Shown piece after piece: positions 9,523 to 16,878 of a stretch of DNA of 62,500 bases (position 1 is the first letter of the stretch; every line of letters begins with the position of its first letter). The notes under the pieces are model-generated. The model made no database searches. It was not told the origin of the DNA and was given only the letters and a program-made list of their open reading frames with translations. Location of the stretch: assembly GCF_014467075.1 (NCBI RefSeq), contig NZ_AP023027.1, positions 20,001 to 82,500 on the forward strand, given 5' to 3'. A program made the position numbers and the translations under genes. The DNA comes from Anaerostipes caccae L1-92. Lineage in GTDB: Bacteria > Bacillota > Clostridia > Lachnospirales > Lachnospiraceae.

Positions 9523-9984
9523 CTATAACTCTCCTTCTTTTAAATAATTCTCATTGATGATCCTGATAAATTCTTCTTTTGATGCGGCAGATAATAGTTT
9601 TTCACATTCCTCCGGTTTGCAGAGGATATCAGTAATCTGCATCAGTTCCTGTATAGTGTCTTCTTCCTTACATGCAATTCCTATCACATAGGTTACAGTT
9701 TCACCGTTGTAATCTATGGTGTCAGGAAAGTGTGCAATGCAGATTCCGGATTTTAATACCTGATTCAGAGAATTTTCATTCCCATGAGGTATGGCAACGC
9801 CGAACCCTAAATATGTATTGTGTTCAAGCTCTCGTTCGATCATGCTGTCTTCATATCCGGGATTCACATATCCGTTGGATACAAGAAGTCTGCCTGCAAT
9901 GCAGATTGCATCTTTCTTTGCTGTACTTGGAAGTCCCCATGCTATGTTGTTTAAGAATTCATCATCAAGAAGTTTGCCGGCCAT
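9523..9984 (-). CDS. Second PTS enzyme IIA (mannitol/fructose class), divergent paralogue
   Basis: A 153-residue PTS_EIIA_2 domain protein with phosphohistidine His67 in 'VAIPHGNEN'. It is the first gene of the mannitol operon and its stop is one base before the mtlA ATG. The start is taken as the ATG at 9984, eight bases after AGGAG; a GTG two codons upstream is too close to the site. It is clearly less like classical MtlF than the protein at 4799-5233, so the operon encodes two EIIAs. Either both serve MtlA, or this one has a regulatory job such as signalling to MtlR; sequence alone does not decide. Confidence 0.85.
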   Translation of the reverse strand: MAGKLLDDEFLNNIAWGLPSTAKKDAICIAGRLLVSNGYVNPGYEDSMIERELEHNTYLGFGVAIPHGNENSLNQVLKSGICIAHFPDTIDYNGETVTYVIGIACKEEDTIQELMQITDILCKPEECEKLLSAASKEEFIRIINENYLKEGEL

Positions 9985-10005
9985 GCTCACCTCTCCTTTG
10001 TTGGG

Positions 10006-10032
10006 CAGCAGCCAGTTCCCGGGCGGCTGCTG
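10006..10032 (-). promoter_or_regulatory. Leader hairpin before the first mannitol operon gene
   Basis: CAGCAGCC (10006-10013) and GGCTGCTG (10025-10032) form a perfect 8-bp stem in the 5' leader, ending about 22 bases before the EIIA start codon. No U run follows. It may protect the mRNA or affect initiation. Confidence 0.4.
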
Positions 10033-10037
10033 TTTGC

Positions 10038-10051
10038 TGTAAACGTTTATC
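10038..10051. promoter_or_regulatory. cre/LacI-type operator in the mannitol leader
   Basis: TGTAAACGTTTATC is centred on the ACGT core typical of LacI-family operators and resembles cre sites, with mismatches to the full CcpA consensus. It lies just downstream of the predicted -10, where a bound repressor would block transcription. CcpA and the LacI-type protein at 10437-11519 are both candidate ligands. Confidence 0.5.
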
Positions 10052-10058
10052 TGTATTT

Positions 10059-10087
10059 ATCATAGCTTATGATTTGTATGGATGTAA
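10059..10087 (-). promoter_or_regulatory. Promoter of the mannitol operon
   Basis: On the minus strand: TTACAT (10087-10082), 17-base spacer, TATGAT (10064-10059). The core is bracketed by the inverted repeat CTGTATTTA (10051-10059) / TAAATACAG (10085-10093), a possible activator or repressor site. Confidence 0.6.
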
Positions 10088-10143
10088 ATACAGACTAATG
10101 CTATCTTTTTCATCGGAGGTTGTGACATAATTTTGTTTCAAAA

Positions 10144-10184
10144 CAAAAAAAGGGATGGTTTTCAAACAAGTAAAAACGCATCCC
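10144..10184 (-). terminator. Minus-strand terminator before the mannitol promoter
   Basis: AGGGATG (10150-10156) pairs with CATCCCT (10178-10184), and an A run at 10144-10150 becomes the U run of a minus-strand transcript. It would end transcription from the LacI-type gene and the small open frame at 10221-10382, and insulate the mannitol operon. Confidence 0.7.
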
Positions 10185-10220
10185 TAATAATTTGTGTGAA
10201 GTTAAAACGTGAAATTATAG

Positions 10221-10382
10221 CTATAATAAAGGATTACCATTGTCAGAAATTTCTTTCATAGCATCTAAAACTTCAGAGATTTCACATGCTTCTATCTGTG
10301 CTTTACCAATATCTTCTCCTAAATCTAAAAGAAGTGTATTGTCTACAAGACGAGTTATACTATTAACAAAACAGCAATTCAT
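10221..10382 (-). CDS. Small 53-residue hypothetical protein
   Basis: An open frame of 53 codons between the LacI-type gene and the minus-strand terminator. It runs from an ATG at 10382 to a TAG at 10221 and begins MNCCFVNSI. The middle is acidic and leucine-rich ('LLLDLGEDIGKAQIEA') and looks like a regular amphipathic protein rather than random translation. The ribosome site is weak (AAGAAAG). It has no recognised domain. The paired cysteines at positions 3-4 are the only notable residues. It could be a short regulatory peptide or a chance frame. Confidence 0.4.
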   Translation of the reverse strand: MNCCFVNSITRLVDNTLLLDLGEDIGKAQIEACEISEVLDAMKEISDNGNPLL

Positions 10383-10436
10383 CTTTCTTGTCTTCTTTTA
10401 TTAAGTAATAGTAGTGGCAATCGTAAAAATTATTCC

Positions 10437-11519
10437 TTATTTTTTTGCCTTTCCGGTGGAATTTCGGACAATCAGTTCCGGTTCATATTCCAGCCTCATA
10501 ATATAATGGTGTTTTGAAATCCCGTCTTTCTGCGCATTCTTTTTATAAATAATATCCACGGCTTCTTTGCCCTTGAATGCAGCCGCATGTTCAATGGTCG
10601 TAAGGGAGATCTGGGGCATGCCCGAAAGAGGTATATTATCAAAACCACAGACCGAATAGTCTCCCGGTATTTTATAGCCGTGATCTGTGATGGCAGACAT
10701 GATCCCGAACGCGGTCATATCGTTGTTTCCAACAAAAGCAGTGGATTTCGTGTGATTTTCCAGGGCCTTTGAGACAAGGTTATAGCCATTTAAGTATTCG
10801 GAATTATCCGGTGTATATCTGGAATAAGTAGAAAATTTGGATGAAAGAACCTCTATATTATTTAAATCAAAATTGTATGCCTTAAAACTGTTTTTTAACC
10901 CTTCCAGCCTGTGAAGCCTTCCGATTTCTTTTTGTTTGATCGGTGCTGAGACAAAAGAAACATGGGTGTGCCCGAGTGAGATCAGATATTCACCAAGTAT
11001 GAAACCGGGTTTTTTGCTGTCCAATTCAACCGAATCAAAACGGGAGCCTTCAGGTTTGTCACCGATGGAAACCATAGGCACTGACTTGGACAGTGCATTG
11101 ATCTCTGATATCTTAGAAGACGGAGGGTACAGAAAAATGATACCGCTTAAATCAAAGTTTGAAAGCATTTTTATGTAATACTCCTCCTGAGACACATCCC
11201 GGATCGTGGATACGGAAAATACGGTATAGCCATATTCTCTGGCCCGCTCTGTGATGGAATGGATCAGCATGGAGTAATAGCCATTAGACAGAATAGGGCA
11301 GATGACGATGATCGTTTTGGAAAGTGCGGATGCTTTTTTTAACGTATTTTTCTCTGGTTTCTTATAGCCCAGTTCTTTTGCTGCGGCTTTTACTTTATCT
11401 ATCGTCTCTTTTGAAAAGGAGACATGGGGCTTGCTGCTTAAGATCATAGAAACACTGGACTGGGAGAGCCCTGTGTACTCAGCAATATCCCTCGTTGTGA
11501 CTTTATTTCTCTTTCCCAT
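10437..11519 (-). CDS. LacI-family transcriptional regulator
   Basis: A 360-residue repressor with the LacI helix-turn-helix at residues 8-27 ('TTRDIAEYTGLSQSSVSMIL'), the linker/hinge region after it, and a periplasmic-binding-protein-like effector domain (about 68-345). The start is the ATG at 11519, five bases after GGAGGGG; longer in-frame starts upstream lie in AT-rich intergenic DNA. It sits between the mannitol operon (same strand, downstream) and the divergent flavoprotein operon starting at 11828. It could control either; the ACGT-centred operator at 10038-10051 favours the mannitol operon, while the repeats at 11560-11709 favour itself and the divergent operon. Confidence 0.88.
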   Translation of the reverse strand: MGKRNKVTTRDIAEYTGLSQSSVSMILSSKPHVSFSKETIDKVKAAAKELGYKKPEKNTLKKASALSKTIIVICPILSNGYYSMLIHSITERAREYGYTVFSVSTIRDVSQEEYYIKMLSNFDLSGIIFLYPPSSKISEINALSKSVPMVSIGDKPEGSRFDSVELDSKKPGFILGEYLISLGHTHVSFVSAPIKQKEIGRLHRLEGLKNSFKAYNFDLNNIEVLSSKFSTYSRYTPDNSEYLNGYNLVSKALENHTKSTAFVGNNDMTAFGIMSAITDHGYKIPGDYSVCGFDNIPLSGMPQISLTTIEHAAAFKGKEAVDIIYKKNAQKDGISKHHYIMRLEYEPELIVRNSTGKAKK

Positions 11520-11559
11520 AACACCCCTCCTGTCAAGTGGAAATATCTTCGATTTATTT

Positions 11560-11709
11560 TGATTAATAAAAATTACTAATTGAAACTTTTTATTGATTAT
11601 TAATATTATACTAATGATTAATAACAAACACAAGGAAAACAGGGGAAAGTGTCTGATCTGAAAAAAATAAAAGAGGAAAAGGCCTGTTAATCAATGATCT
11701 ATGATTAAT
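11560..11709. promoter_or_regulatory. Cluster of TGATTAAT repeats in the divergent promoter region
   Basis: TGATTAAT occurs exactly at 11560-11567, 11615-11622 and 11702-11709, with a related TGATTATTAAT at 11594. An inverted copy TTAATCA at 11687-11693 makes a dyad with TGATTAA at 11702-11708 (8-base gap). The 308-base gap between the LacI-type gene and the flavoprotein operon otherwise holds only promoters. The repeats are candidate operators for a regulator that is not identified. Confidence 0.45.
11605..11633 (-). promoter_or_regulatory. Promoter of the LacI-type gene
   Basis: Minus strand: TTGTGT (11633-11628), 17-base spacer, TATAAT (11610-11605). One TGATTAAT repeat lies in the spacer, so a protein bound there would block the promoter. 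Confidence 0.6.
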
Positions 11710-11827
11710 CAAAAGTGGGCGAAAGCCGCATAAAACGGCGGTTTGGCACGTTTGACAGGGCCAGATTATTATGATTAGATAAGGGCAGTAAGACAAACAG
11801 GGACTCAGTCGAAGGAGGATAAGAACA

Positions 11828-13267
11828 GTGTATGATGTAGCGATTATAGGTGCGGGGATTACAGGATGTTCCATCGCATATGAATTAGGAAAGTACAATG
11901 TAAATGCAGTGGTCATTGAAAAAGAAAATGATGTGGCTGTCGGCACAACGAAAGCAAACAGTGCCATCATCCATGGAGGATATGACCCGATACCGGGATC
12001 TCTGATGGCAAAATACAATATCAGAGGAAATCAGTACATAAAAGAGCTGTGCGAAAAGCTGGATGTTCCATTTAAACAGATCGGAGCCCTGATTGTTGCT
12101 TTTGAAGAAAAAGAAGAAAAAACCTTAGAAGAGTTAAAACAGCGTGGAGAGAAAAACGGTGTTCCGGATATGGAGATCTGGGATCAGGAAACCTTAAGAA
12201 AAGAAGAACCAAATATTTCTGAGAAAGCTGTCAAAGCTTTATTTTCCCCAAATGTAGGAATCATCAGCCCGTGGGAGCTGGCAATCGCTCTCGGAGAGAT
12301 GGCTGCCTTAAACGGTGTTGAATTTAAGCTGAACACCGAGGTTACAGATATTAAAAAGAACAATGATTCTTATGAAATAAAAACCAACAACGGAACCGTT
12401 GAGGCAAAATATATCTGCAATGCGGCAGGAGTCAACGCAGACAAAGTAAACGAATATACGAATAAAAAATCCTTTACGATCAAGCCTAATAAAGGTGAGT
12501 ATTACTTATTGGATAAAAGCCAGGGAGAACTTGTAAACCATGTAATCTTCCAGTGCCCGAACAAAGACGGAAAAGGTGTCCTCGTATCACCTACCGTACA
12601 CGGAAACCTGATTGTGGGGCCGAATTCACAGCCTACGGACGGAGACGATGTTTCAACTTCGACAGACGGATTAAGCTTTGTAAGAAATACTGCCTTAAAA
12701 TCCGTGCCTGGAATTAACTTCAGAGAATCCATCAGGAATTTCGCGGGAGTCCGTGCAAGAACAAAAGAGGATGACTTCTTCATATTTGAAGATGAAGAAA
12801 ACAAAGGCTTTTTTAATATTTCAGGAATGGCCTCTCCGGGACTTTCTTCTGCACCGGCAATCGCAGTTGACCTGTTAAAGATGATGGAAGAGTCAGGACT
12901 TTGTCTGAAAGCAAAGGAAGAAATCAAGGACGAGAGAAAAGTAAATCGTTTTAAGAAGCTGAGTGATGAAGAGAGAGCCGCGCTGATTAAAGAAAATCCA
13001 TTGTACGGAAAAATTATCTGCCGCTGTGAAACAGTGACGGAAGGAGAGATTGTGGACGCGATCCACCGCCCGATCCCTGCCACATCCATTGATGCAGTCA
13101 AGAGAAGATGCAACGCAGGTATGGGAAGATGCCAGGGTGGTTTCTGCGGACCGAGAGTTCAGGAGATCATCTCAAGAGAATTAAACATTCCGCTGGAAGA
13201 TGTTCCTCAGGACCGTGTGGGAATGAACATTATCACAGGAGAAACAAAAACAGGAGGTGCCGAATAA
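11828..13267 (+). CDS. GlpA-like FAD-dependent glycerol-3-phosphate dehydrogenase with [2Fe-2S] domain
   Basis: A 479-residue flavoprotein of the DAO/GlpA family, expected to oxidise glycerol-3-phosphate to dihydroxyacetone phosphate. The FAD-binding 'IIGAGITGC' is at residues 6-14. The C-terminal bacterioferritin-associated-ferredoxin-like domain carries Cys398, Cys400, Cys435 and Cys440 (plus Cys428), fitting a [2Fe-2S] cluster that passes electrons onward. It starts with GTG at 11828 after GGAGG. It overlaps the next flavoprotein by one base (TAATG), and a DUF1667 protein follows; this trio recurs in clostridia as an anaerobic GlpABC-like set. The substrate is inferred from family and context. 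Confidence 0.82.
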   Translation: MYDVAIIGAGITGCSIAYELGKYNVNAVVIEKENDVAVGTTKANSAIIHGGYDPIPGSLMAKYNIRGNQYIKELCEKLDVPFKQIGALIVAFEEKEEKTLEELKQRGEKNGVPDMEIWDQETLRKEEPNISEKAVKALFSPNVGIISPWELAIALGEMAALNGVEFKLNTEVTDIKKNNDSYEIKTNNGTVEAKYICNAAGVNADKVNEYTNKKSFTIKPNKGEYYLLDKSQGELVNHVIFQCPNKDGKGVLVSPTVHGNLIVGPNSQPTDGDDVSTSTDGLSFVRNTALKSVPGINFRESIRNFAGVRARTKEDDFFIFEDEENKGFFNISGMASPGLSSAPAIAVDLLKMMEESGLCLKAKEEIKDERKVNRFKKLSDEERAALIKENPLYGKIICRCETVTEGEIVDAIHRPIPATSIDAVKRRCNAGMGRCQGGFCGPRVQEIISRELNIPLEDVPQDRVGMNIITGETKTGGAE

Positions 13268-14532
13268 TGAAGTATGATGTGATCGTAGTCGGAGGAGGAC
13301 CGGCAGGCCTTGCGGCAGCAGTGGAAGCGAGTAAAAATGGTGCCGATAAAATCTTAGTGGTAGAACGTGACCAGGAACTGGGCGGAATTTTAAATCAGTG
13401 TATTCACAACGGATTCGGACTTCATTACTTCAAAGAAGAACTGACCGGACCAGAGTATGCAAATAAATTCATCGAAATGTTAGCCGAGACAAATATAGAA
13501 GTGATGCTGGATACTATGGTCTTGGATGTGGATGAAGAGAAAAAATGCGTTCATGCAATGAATAAGAAAAACGGCTATATGGTCCTGGAAGGAAAGGCAC
13601 TCATCTTAAACATGGGCTGCCGGGAGAGGACCAGGGGAGCCATTGCAATTCCTGGAGACCGTCCGGCGGGAGTCTTCACTGCGGGTGCAGCTCAAAGATA
13701 TGTTAACATTGAGGGCTACATGGTAGGGAAAAAAGTCCTTATTTTAGGGTCCGGAGATATCGGTCTGATCATGGCAAGGCGTATGAGCTTAGAGGGTGCA
13801 AAGGTTGTGGGCTGCGTAGAACTCTGTCCATATTCCAACGGACTTACAAGAAACATCGTGCAGTGTCTGGAAGATTACGATATTCCTCTGTATTTATCCC
13901 ACACGATTACGGATATCAAAGGGGATAAGAGAGTGGAGCAGGTTACCGTACAGAAGGTGGATGAGAAAAACCAGCCGATCCCTGGAACCGAAATCATATT
14001 TGATGTAGACACCGTACTTTTATCCGTGGGACTGATTCCTGAAAATGAACTGACAAGAGCAGCAGGAATCACTATGGACCCGAGAACAAACGGACCGGTC
14101 GTATTTGAAAACATGGAGACATCCGCTGAAGGTATTTTTGCAAGCGGCAACGTTGTGCATGTTCATGACCTGGTAGACTTTGTTACAGCCGAGAGTCAGA
14201 AGGCGGGAAGAAGTGCCGCAGAATATGTGAAAAACGGCGAGACCGAAGACCAGACATATATTGAACTGAAAAACGGAGACTGTGTAGGATATACAGTTCC
14301 TCAGAAGATTCGTCCTGCAAATGTTGATAAAATGGTAGAAGTCATGTTCCGGGTGAGAAACGTATACAAAGATGTGGCAATTAAGGTCACTTCAGCAGGT
14401 GAGGAACTGGCTTCCTTTAAAAGGGAACATATGGCTCCGGGTGAGATGGAAAAAATCGTGATACCAAAAGCGTTTTTAGATAAGGTGAAGAACGGTGAGA
14501 TCACTGTGTCTGTAGAAAAGGTAGGTGCTTAA
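13267..14532 (+). CDS. NAD(P)/FAD-dependent oxidoreductase, partner of the GlpA-like protein
   Basis: A 421-residue pyridine nucleotide-disulfide-type flavoprotein. It has an FAD-binding loop at residues 6-14 ('VVGGGPAGL'), a second dinucleotide-binding loop in 'LILGSGDIGLIMARRM' near residue 160, and no redox-active CxxC pair. The ATG at 13267 overlaps the previous stop codon, so translation is coupled. By analogy with related operons it forms a complex with the GlpA-like subunit and the DUF1667 protein, passing electrons from glycerol-3-phosphate to NAD(P) or another carrier. That electron route is inference. Confidence 0.8.
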   Translation: MKYDVIVVGGGPAGLAAAVEASKNGADKILVVERDQELGGILNQCIHNGFGLHYFKEELTGPEYANKFIEMLAETNIEVMLDTMVLDVDEEKKCVHAMNKKNGYMVLEGKALILNMGCRERTRGAIAIPGDRPAGVFTAGAAQRYVNIEGYMVGKKVLILGSGDIGLIMARRMSLEGAKVVGCVELCPYSNGLTRNIVQCLEDYDIPLYLSHTITDIKGDKRVEQVTVQKVDEKNQPIPGTEIIFDVDTVLLSVGLIPENELTRAAGITMDPRTNGPVVFENMETSAEGIFASGNVVHVHDLVDFVTAESQKAGRSAAEYVKNGETEDQTYIELKNGDCVGYTVPQKIRPANVDKMVEVMFRVRNVYKDVAIKVTSAGEELASFKREHMAPGEMEKIVIPKAFLDKVKNGEITVSVEKVGA

Positions 14533-14533
14533 C

Positions 14534-14884
14534 ATGACAGATTTAATTTGTATTGTTTGTCCGAAAGGATGTCATTTAAAAGTCGATGAAGAAAACGGAT
14601 ATAAAGTAACCGGAAACGGCTGTCCGAGAGGCGCCGTATACGGGGAAAAGGAATTAGTCAATCCTACCAGAGTCATCACGTCTACCGTGAGGGTTGAGGC
14701 AGAGACAGCGAGAAGAGTCCCTGTGAAAACAAACGGGGATATTCCGAAAGGGAAGATTTATGATATCATGGATGAGCTGACCAAAGTGACAGCTAAGGCC
14801 CCGGTGAATGTGGGCGATGTGGTTATCAAAGACGTTCTTGGACTGGGAGTAGATATTGTGGCAACAAAGAAAGTAACAGCATAA
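14534..14884 (+). CDS. DUF1667 cysteine-rich small protein
   Basis: A 116-residue protein with an N-terminal metal-site pattern: Cys6, Cys9 and Cys13 in 'CIVCPKGCHL' and Cys30 in 'GNGCPRG'. It matches the DUF1667 family, usually encoded right after the two flavoproteins found here. The ATG at 14534 is two bases after the stop of the preceding gene. The cysteines may hold an iron-sulfur or zinc centre, making it the small electron-transfer or assembly subunit; this has not been shown to my knowledge. Confidence 0.82.
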   Translation: MTDLICIVCPKGCHLKVDEENGYKVTGNGCPRGAVYGEKELVNPTRVITSTVRVEAETARRVPVKTNGDIPKGKIYDIMDELTKVTAKAPVNVGDVVIKDVLGLGVDIVATKKVTA

Positions 14885-14902
14885 GCATTATAGGAGGAAA
14901 AC

Positions 14903-15946
14903 ATGAGCGTTATTACATTTATTTGTGCAGGACAGATGGCATCAGCAATTACATTTCCGGCGATGGAAAACGGACACGAGGTCCGCTTGGTTGGTTCCCC
15001 GCTGGATCGGGACATTATCGACGGATTAAAGAAGGATAATTTTCATATCACATTAAAAAGGACCCTGCACGACGGGATCAAATATTATCAGATTGAAGAA
15101 TTAGAAGAGGCTCTGGACGGAGCAGACGCAGCGCTCTGCGGTGTCAGCAGCTTTGGATTAGACTGGTTTTGTGATGAGATTCTTCCGGTAATCCCTGAAA
15201 GTGTACCGCTCCTCTCTGTGACGAAAGGCATGGTAGATCTGGATGACGGAACTCTGGTTCCATATCCGGTGATCTTTGAGGAACGCCAGCCGGAAGGAAA
15301 GCATCTTGATATCAATGCCATCGGCGGTCCGTGTACCAGCTATGAATTGGCAGACCACGATCACAGCCATGTGGCTTTCTGCGGAAAGAACATGGAAACT
15401 CTCAAAATGTTCAAAGAGCTTTTGGCAACAGACTACTATCACATCACTCTTTCTAAAGACGTCGTAGGTGTGGAGTGCGCCGTAGCCATGAAGAATGCAT
15501 ATGCACTCGGTGTAACCCTGGCTGTGGGTCTTTCTGAAAAAATGGAAGGAAAGATCGGTATCCAGCACTACAATTCCCAGGCAGCATTGTTTGGACAGAG
15601 CGTAAAAGAAATGACAAGACTTTTGGAACTGATCGGCGGAGGCCCGGAGAATATTATTCACGGGGCAGGAGATCTGTATGTGACGGTCTTCGGCGGAAGA
15701 ACAAGGAAGATCGGAACCCTTCTCGGACGCGGGTTAAGCTTCGATGAGGCTATGGAAGAATTACAGGGCGTGACTCTGGAGTCCATTGTGATTGCAACCA
15801 GAACTGCACGTGCCGTAAGGAAACTTGCAGAGAGGGGAGTCGTTTCCCTGGATGAGTTCCCGCTTCTGATGCATGTTGATTCTATCATCAATGAAGGTGC
15901 TGAGGTCAATATTCCTTGGGATGACTTTACGATGATCAAAGAATAA
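14903..15946 (+). CDS. GpsA-like NAD(P)-dependent glycerol-3-phosphate dehydrogenase, paralogue 1
   Basis: A 347-residue protein with the two-domain layout of GpsA. There is an N-terminal Rossmann fold, a conserved 'GGPCTSYEL' stretch near residue 139, the catalytic-lysine region 'AVAMKNAYALGVTLAVGL', and 'GAGDLYVTVFGG' near 254. The Rossmann loop is unusual: 'CAGQMASA' (residues 8-15) replaces the normal GAGxWG pattern. It is the last gene of the flavoprotein operon, and a second copy lies at 34722-35750. Glycerol-3-phosphate/DHAP is the default substrate; another polyol phosphate is possible. RBS AGGAGG. Confidence 0.8.
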   Translation: MSVITFICAGQMASAITFPAMENGHEVRLVGSPLDRDIIDGLKKDNFHITLKRTLHDGIKYYQIEELEEALDGADAALCGVSSFGLDWFCDEILPVIPESVPLLSVTKGMVDLDDGTLVPYPVIFEERQPEGKHLDINAIGGPCTSYELADHDHSHVAFCGKNMETLKMFKELLATDYYHITLSKDVVGVECAVAMKNAYALGVTLAVGLSEKMEGKIGIQHYNSQAALFGQSVKEMTRLLELIGGGPENIIHGAGDLYVTVFGGRTRKIGTLLGRGLSFDEAMEELQGVTLESIVIATRTARAVRKLAERGVVSLDEFPLLMHVDSIINEGAEVNIPWDDFTMIKE

Positions 15947-15965
15947 AAACAATCTTATGAAAAAA

Positions 15966-15998
15966 GGGCAGAGCTATTTTTATGGCTGTGCCCTTTTT
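15966..15998 (+). terminator. Terminator after the flavoprotein operon
   Basis: GGGCA-g-AGC ... GCT-g-TGCCC hairpin (15966-15993) followed by TTTTT (15994-15998), with an A run on the 5' side. Confidence 0.85.
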
Positions 15999-16031
15999 GC
16001 TATGGTTAAATAGAAATAAAATACTTACAGG

Positions 16032-16047
16032 TGTGTCAAATGACACA
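16032..16047. promoter_or_regulatory. Perfect palindromic operator upstream of the cupin gene
   Basis: TGTGTCA-AA-TGACACA is a 7-2-7 perfect dyad 85 bases before the double-cupin start codon. Its form fits a dimeric or tetrameric regulator; the SorC-family protein encoded next (16879-17838) is the obvious candidate. Confidence 0.55.
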
Positions 16048-16131
16048 AGGGAAAAAACATAATTGACGAAACGGTAAAATCAAGTTACCTTAAAGACAGA
16101 AGCAGAAAAACTCGTTGGAAAGGAGTTTGTT

Positions 16132-16857
16132 ATGGAACTGAAAACAACAGTGAAAGATTTGGGGAGAATGCCATGGTTTTACCGGGCAAACAGCAGAACA
16201 GGAAAGATATTCGGGAAAAAGAGTCTGCATCTGGATGAAGAGACAGAGATGGTAATTGATTATATGCATTATCCCAAGGGATTTACAACGGTACTTCACA
16301 GACATCCGGCTTCTCATGGAATCTATGTGCTGGAGGGACAGCTGGAGACGGACGGTGAGCTTTACGGACCAGGAACGTTTGTCTGGTATCCGGAGGGAAT
16401 CGCAGCCACACATGGAGCGACAGAATATGAGGACCTGAAGTGTCTACTGATCTCCAACAAAGCATTTTCCATTGAATATCTTGAGGAGGAAGAACAGAGG
16501 CAAAACTCCCTTGAGAAAAAAGTGATGGATGTAAACCGAATGCCGTGGTTTTACCGGCCGACGACGACCACAGGGAAACTATTTGGAAAAAAGGCTTTAC
16601 TATTGGATGATGAGACAGGCATGCAGATCAATTATATGAATTATCCGGCGGGGTTTACCACGATCAATCACAGACACACGGCGGGTCATGGATTTTTTGT
16701 TCTGGAGGGTCAGTTACAGACCGGAGATGAGCTTTATGGGCCGGGAACCTTTATCTGGTATCCGGAAGGGTATGTGACGGCCCACGGAGCAACGGAATAT
16801 GAAGACTTGAAGTGCCTGCAGATATCCAATAAAACTTTTAATATTGAATATGTGTAG
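16132..16857 (+). CDS. Tandem double-cupin protein
   Basis: A 241-residue protein made of two closely similar halves (about 1-115 and 120-241). Each has 'RMPWFYR', 'GKIFGKK'/'GKLFGKK', 'GFTT', a histidine cluster (His56, His58 and His62 in 'HRHPASHG'; the same pattern in 'HRHTAGHG'), and 'YGPGTFxWYPEG..HGATEYEDLKC'. This is the ChrR-like metal-binding cupin fold duplicated within one chain. Enzyme activity is unknown; anti-sigma, dioxygenase-like or sugar-isomerase roles occur in cupins. It lies 21 bases before the SorC regulator and probably shares its transcript. RBS AAGGAG. Confidence 0.8.
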   Translation: MELKTTVKDLGRMPWFYRANSRTGKIFGKKSLHLDEETEMVIDYMHYPKGFTTVLHRHPASHGIYVLEGQLETDGELYGPGTFVWYPEGIAATHGATEYEDLKCLLISNKAFSIEYLEEEEQRQNSLEKKVMDVNRMPWFYRPTTTTGKLFGKKALLLDDETGMQINYMNYPAGFTTINHRHTAGHGFFVLEGQLQTGDELYGPGTFIWYPEGYVTAHGATEYEDLKCLQISNKTFNIEYV

Positions 16858-16878
16858 TCTCAGGGAAAGGAACTGTTT

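Noticed and set aside
9672..10130. 152-codon plus-strand frame across the mannitol promoter and EIIA gene
   Set aside because: It is antisense to the EIIA gene, has cysteine/histidine-rich random composition and no ribosome site, and crosses the promoter and operator.
11752..11780. TTGACA with TTAGAT at 17 bases as promoter of the flavoprotein operon
   Set aside because: The -35 is perfect but the -10 matches poorly (3 of 6). A promoter must lie in this region, but I could not fix it.
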